This document shows, in pieces, positions 63,945 to 64,000 of a stretch of 64,000 bases of DNA. Both the position numbers and the translations under genes were made by a program. A model generated the notes under the pieces. The model had not been told where the DNA came from. It saw only the letters and a program-made list of their open reading frames with translations, and made no database searches. How positions within the stretch are numbered: the first letter of the stretch is position 1; each line of letters begins with the position of its first letter. Source of the stretch: Neobacillus drentensis (GTDB lineage: Bacteria > Bacillota > Bacilli > Bacillales > Cytobacillaceae); contig NZ_CP091110.1 in assembly GCF_021560175.1 (NCBI RefSeq), positions 5,432,001 through 5,496,000 of the forward strand, given 5' to 3'.

Positions 63945-64000
63945 GTGAACTGGGAACCGATTCCTTCCCCTAAAGATGAAATAAGGGATATCAAAAAAAC
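63945..64000 (+). CDS. Start of a further gene of the module (3' end outside window)
   Basis: GTG at 63945 follows AGGGGTGAT and reads MNWEPIPSPKDEIRDIKK to the window edge. Only 18 codons are seen, so the family cannot be named. Same strand and short spacing suggest it is co-expressed with the 782-aa gene. Confidence 0.5.
   Translation, partial: MNWEPIPSPKDEIRDIKK

Overview
The window looks like a chromosomal segment of a low-to-moderate GC, spore-forming member of the Bacillaceae (Bacillus/Neobacillus-like). The evidence is the B. subtilis-type gene set degS-degU-degV-comFA-comFC-hpf-secA-prfB-yvjA-cccB-ftsE-ftsX, a CotF-like coat gene, a lipoprotein cytochrome c551, wall teichoic acid genes, AGGAGG-type ribosome binding sites, and Bacillus-style SigB/SigH promoter motifs. 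No rRNA, tRNA, phage or IS transposase genes were seen.

Layout. 1-6.3 kb (minus strand): a truncated M23 peptidase/EnvC-like gene, ftsX, ftsE, cccB, a YitT-family membrane protein, and prfB with its programmed +1 frameshift. 6.6-8.5 kb (plus): a SEC-C/TPR protein. 8.6-17.2 kb (minus): a cluster of four multiheme c-type cytochromes (8, 6, 12 and 10 CXXCH motifs, 36 in total) with an NHL beta-propeller protein and a membrane-anchored TPR protein. I read it as a candidate quinol-to-surface (extracellular) electron transfer system, unusual for this family. 17.7-20.2 kb (plus): secA, in opposite orientation to its usual neighbours. 20.3-20.8 kb: a six-unit 52-bp repeat array, then four perfect DnaA boxes. 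20.8-30.9 kb: a DUF1028 protein, hpf, a CotF-like gene, comFC, comFA, a NERD protein, degV, degU, degS and yvyE/yigZ. The flagellar block that lies between comFC and hpf in B. subtilis is absent.

30.9-51.5 kb (mostly minus) is a cell-envelope polysaccharide region. It holds two tandem tagO-like genes, dTDP-rhamnose synthesis (rfbD, B, C, A), three GT2 glycosyltransferases, a Wzy-like polymerase/ligase, an OppA-like binding protein without lipobox, an LCP ligase, a CDP-glycerol glycerophosphotransferase, tagD, a Wzx-like flippase, an SH3-repeat glucosaminidase and a CwlA-like amidase. The parts match lipid-carrier priming, rhamnose and glycerol-phosphate precursor supply, assembly, export, attachment and wall remodelling.

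51.5-64 kb is accessory: GtrA, small membrane proteins, a CPBP-family protease, a zinc-ribbon membrane protein, and a plus-strand module of a membrane VWA protein, a large Tubulin_2/FtsZ-like protein, a 782-aa protein I do not recognise, and a further gene cut by the window edge. The VWA plus tubulin-like pair fits the FtsZl-1 type membrane-remodelling system predicted by Makarova and Koonin. Its third and fourth members look undescribed.

Intergenic DNA is rich in repeats: three unrelated tandem arrays (103, 52 and about 178 bp periods), three copies of an interspersed 210-245 bp element, and one 120-bp fold-back element.
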